Part shown: in pieces, positions 5,260 to 6,037 of the stretch | How positions within the stretch are numbered: the stretch's first letter is position 1 | How the letters are laid out: each line of letters starts with the position of its first letter | NCBI GenBank assembly: GCA_024639025.1 | Contig: JAHEJF010000133.1 | Location: 1 to 6,037, forward strand | Length of the DNA stretch: 6,037 bases | Direction of reading: 5' to 3' | Origin: Ahrensia sp. | GTDB taxonomy: Bacteria; Pseudomonadota; Alphaproteobacteria; Rhizobiales; Rhizobiaceae | The notes under the pieces: model-generated | Told to the model about the DNA's origin: nothing | The model's database searches: none | The model's input: only the letters and a program-made list of their open reading frames with translations | Program-made: the position numbers and the translations under genes

Positions 5260-6037
5260 TCAAACGCTGACCCATTGCCGTTCAACATTGGAGGTCTGCA
5301 TCGCCTCGACAACTTTTTGTACTTCATAGGCTTCTCGGAAATTTGGGCCACACGGCTCGCCACCGGCATGAGCGGCCAGTAGTTCTGCCACCTCGATGAC
5401 CTTGAGATCGTTGAACCCAAGGTGATGGCCTGGCGCGGGGCAAAACCGATCATAGGGCGAATGGGCAGGTCCAGATTCAATGCGCTGGTAACCACTGCGC
5501 CCCTGCTCACCGGAATAGAGCAGCAATTCGTTCATGTTTTCCTGGCTGAAGGCAATCGCACCCTTCGTACCCGTGATCTCCCAAGATAAATCCATCGTTC
5601 GGGCGGTGGCAGCCCAGTTTGCTTCCAGACTTCCCTTTACGCCGCTCTGAAAGGTTACCAGCGCGTGGGTCATGTCATCGACTCTTACTGGCGCAAGTTC
5701 CGCGCTGCTTGGTTTGATGGGGCGGTTTGCGTGGATGGTCAGGCAATCAGCCTGCACCTGGATTATCGGCCCCAGCAGATATCGCGCCATGGAAATAATA
5801 TGACTGCCAATATCAGCAAGCGCACCGCCTCCCTGGGGGTCAGTTCGGAAGGAGTGCGGCACATGCGGACTTGCCATGTAGTTTTCCGCGTGACGCCCGC
5901 GAAATCCGGTTATGTCCCCGATTTCGCCGCTGGCAATGATTTGACGGGCGAGCCTGATCATCGGGTTGCGCAGGAAATTAAAGCCTACAAGAGTGACAAC
6001 GCCTGCTGCTTCTGCTGCCCCTGTCATTTTCAACGCC
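5260..6037 (-). CDS. Gfo/Idh/MocA-family sugar oxidoreductase (5' truncated by window edge)
   Basis: The C-terminal 257 or more residues of a second NAD(P)-dependent Gfo/Idh/MocA dehydrogenase, divergent from the IolG-like protein at 1-905. The frame is open to the window edge, so the TTG at 6031-6033 is not the true start; the NAD-binding half with its EKP motif, about 100 residues or more, lies outside. Counted from that TTG, VGFNFLRNP (16-24) is the strand after the Rossmann domain, GGGALADIGSH (68-78) supplies the conserved Asp74 and His78 of the active site, and FCPAPGHHLGFNDLK (about residue 200) marks a subfamily common in rhizobial sugar ABC-transporter operons. The C-terminus ...ERQWVSV looks native. 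Probable role: oxidation or reduction of a sugar or cyclitol at a ring carbon, possibly as a ThuB-like partner of a ThuA-type enzyme. It is convergent with the thuA-like gene across an IS6-end junction, so original linkage between them is uncertain. Confidence 0.85.
   Translation of the reverse strand, partial: ALKMTGAAEAAGVVTLVGFNFLRNPMIRLARQIIASGEIGDITGFRGRHAENYMASPHVPHSFRTDPQGGGALADIGSHIISMARYLLGPIIQVQADCLTIHANRPIKPSSAELAPVRVDDMTHALVTFQSGVKGSLEANWAATARTMDLSWEITGTKGAIAFSQENMNELLLYSGEQGRSGYQRIESGPAHSPYDRFCPAPGHHLGFNDLKVIEVAELLAAHAGGEPCGPNFREAYEVQKVVEAMQTSNVERQWVSV

Overview
The window reads as a piece of an alphaproteobacterial accessory region, most likely Rhizobiales or Rhodobacterales. 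This is inferred from the style of the proteins: a rhizobial-type IolG, a ThuA-family protein, an RbsC-type permease tail and an IS6-type transposase with an NNRAENSHLPFRRRER core. No rRNA, tRNA, CRISPR array or phage gene was seen.

Layout, left to right: (1) the 3' part of an inositol 2-dehydrogenase-like Gfo/Idh/MocA gene on + (1-905, 5' end outside the window). (2) A complete IS6-family element of about 812 bp (about 907-1718) with one intact transposase on -, starting one base after the iolG-like stop codon. (3) An EamA/DMT-type membrane transporter on - (1676-2626), whose last 13 codons and stop lie inside the IS end. (4) About 450 bp with no recognisable gene (2627-3079). (5) A decayed IS6 end with the first codons of a transposase (about 3080-3192). 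(6) The last 43 codons of a sugar ABC-transporter permease on +, cut off by that IS end (3192-3323). (7) A possible 31-codon ORF, then a 3-hydroxyisobutyrate-dehydrogenase-family gene (3426-4298) and a ThuA-family gene (4295-4999), joined by ATGA stop/start overlaps. (8) An intergenic stretch with an imperfect palindrome and one or two more IS6 ends (5171-5244). (9) The 3' part of a second Gfo/Idh/MocA oxidoreductase on - (5260-6037, 5' end outside the window).

Gene content points to uptake and oxidative catabolism of a sugar or polyol, of the inositol / 3-keto-sugar type: permease, two Gfo/Idh dehydrogenases, a beta-hydroxyacid dehydrogenase and ThuA. The most distinctive feature is that recognisable IS6 right ends, all in the same orientation, sit at three boundaries between gene blocks, and the intact IS has no matching 8-bp flanks. 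I infer that the present order came from IS6-mediated deletions and recombination that cut through a larger catabolic locus. Precise substrates cannot be read from the sequence.
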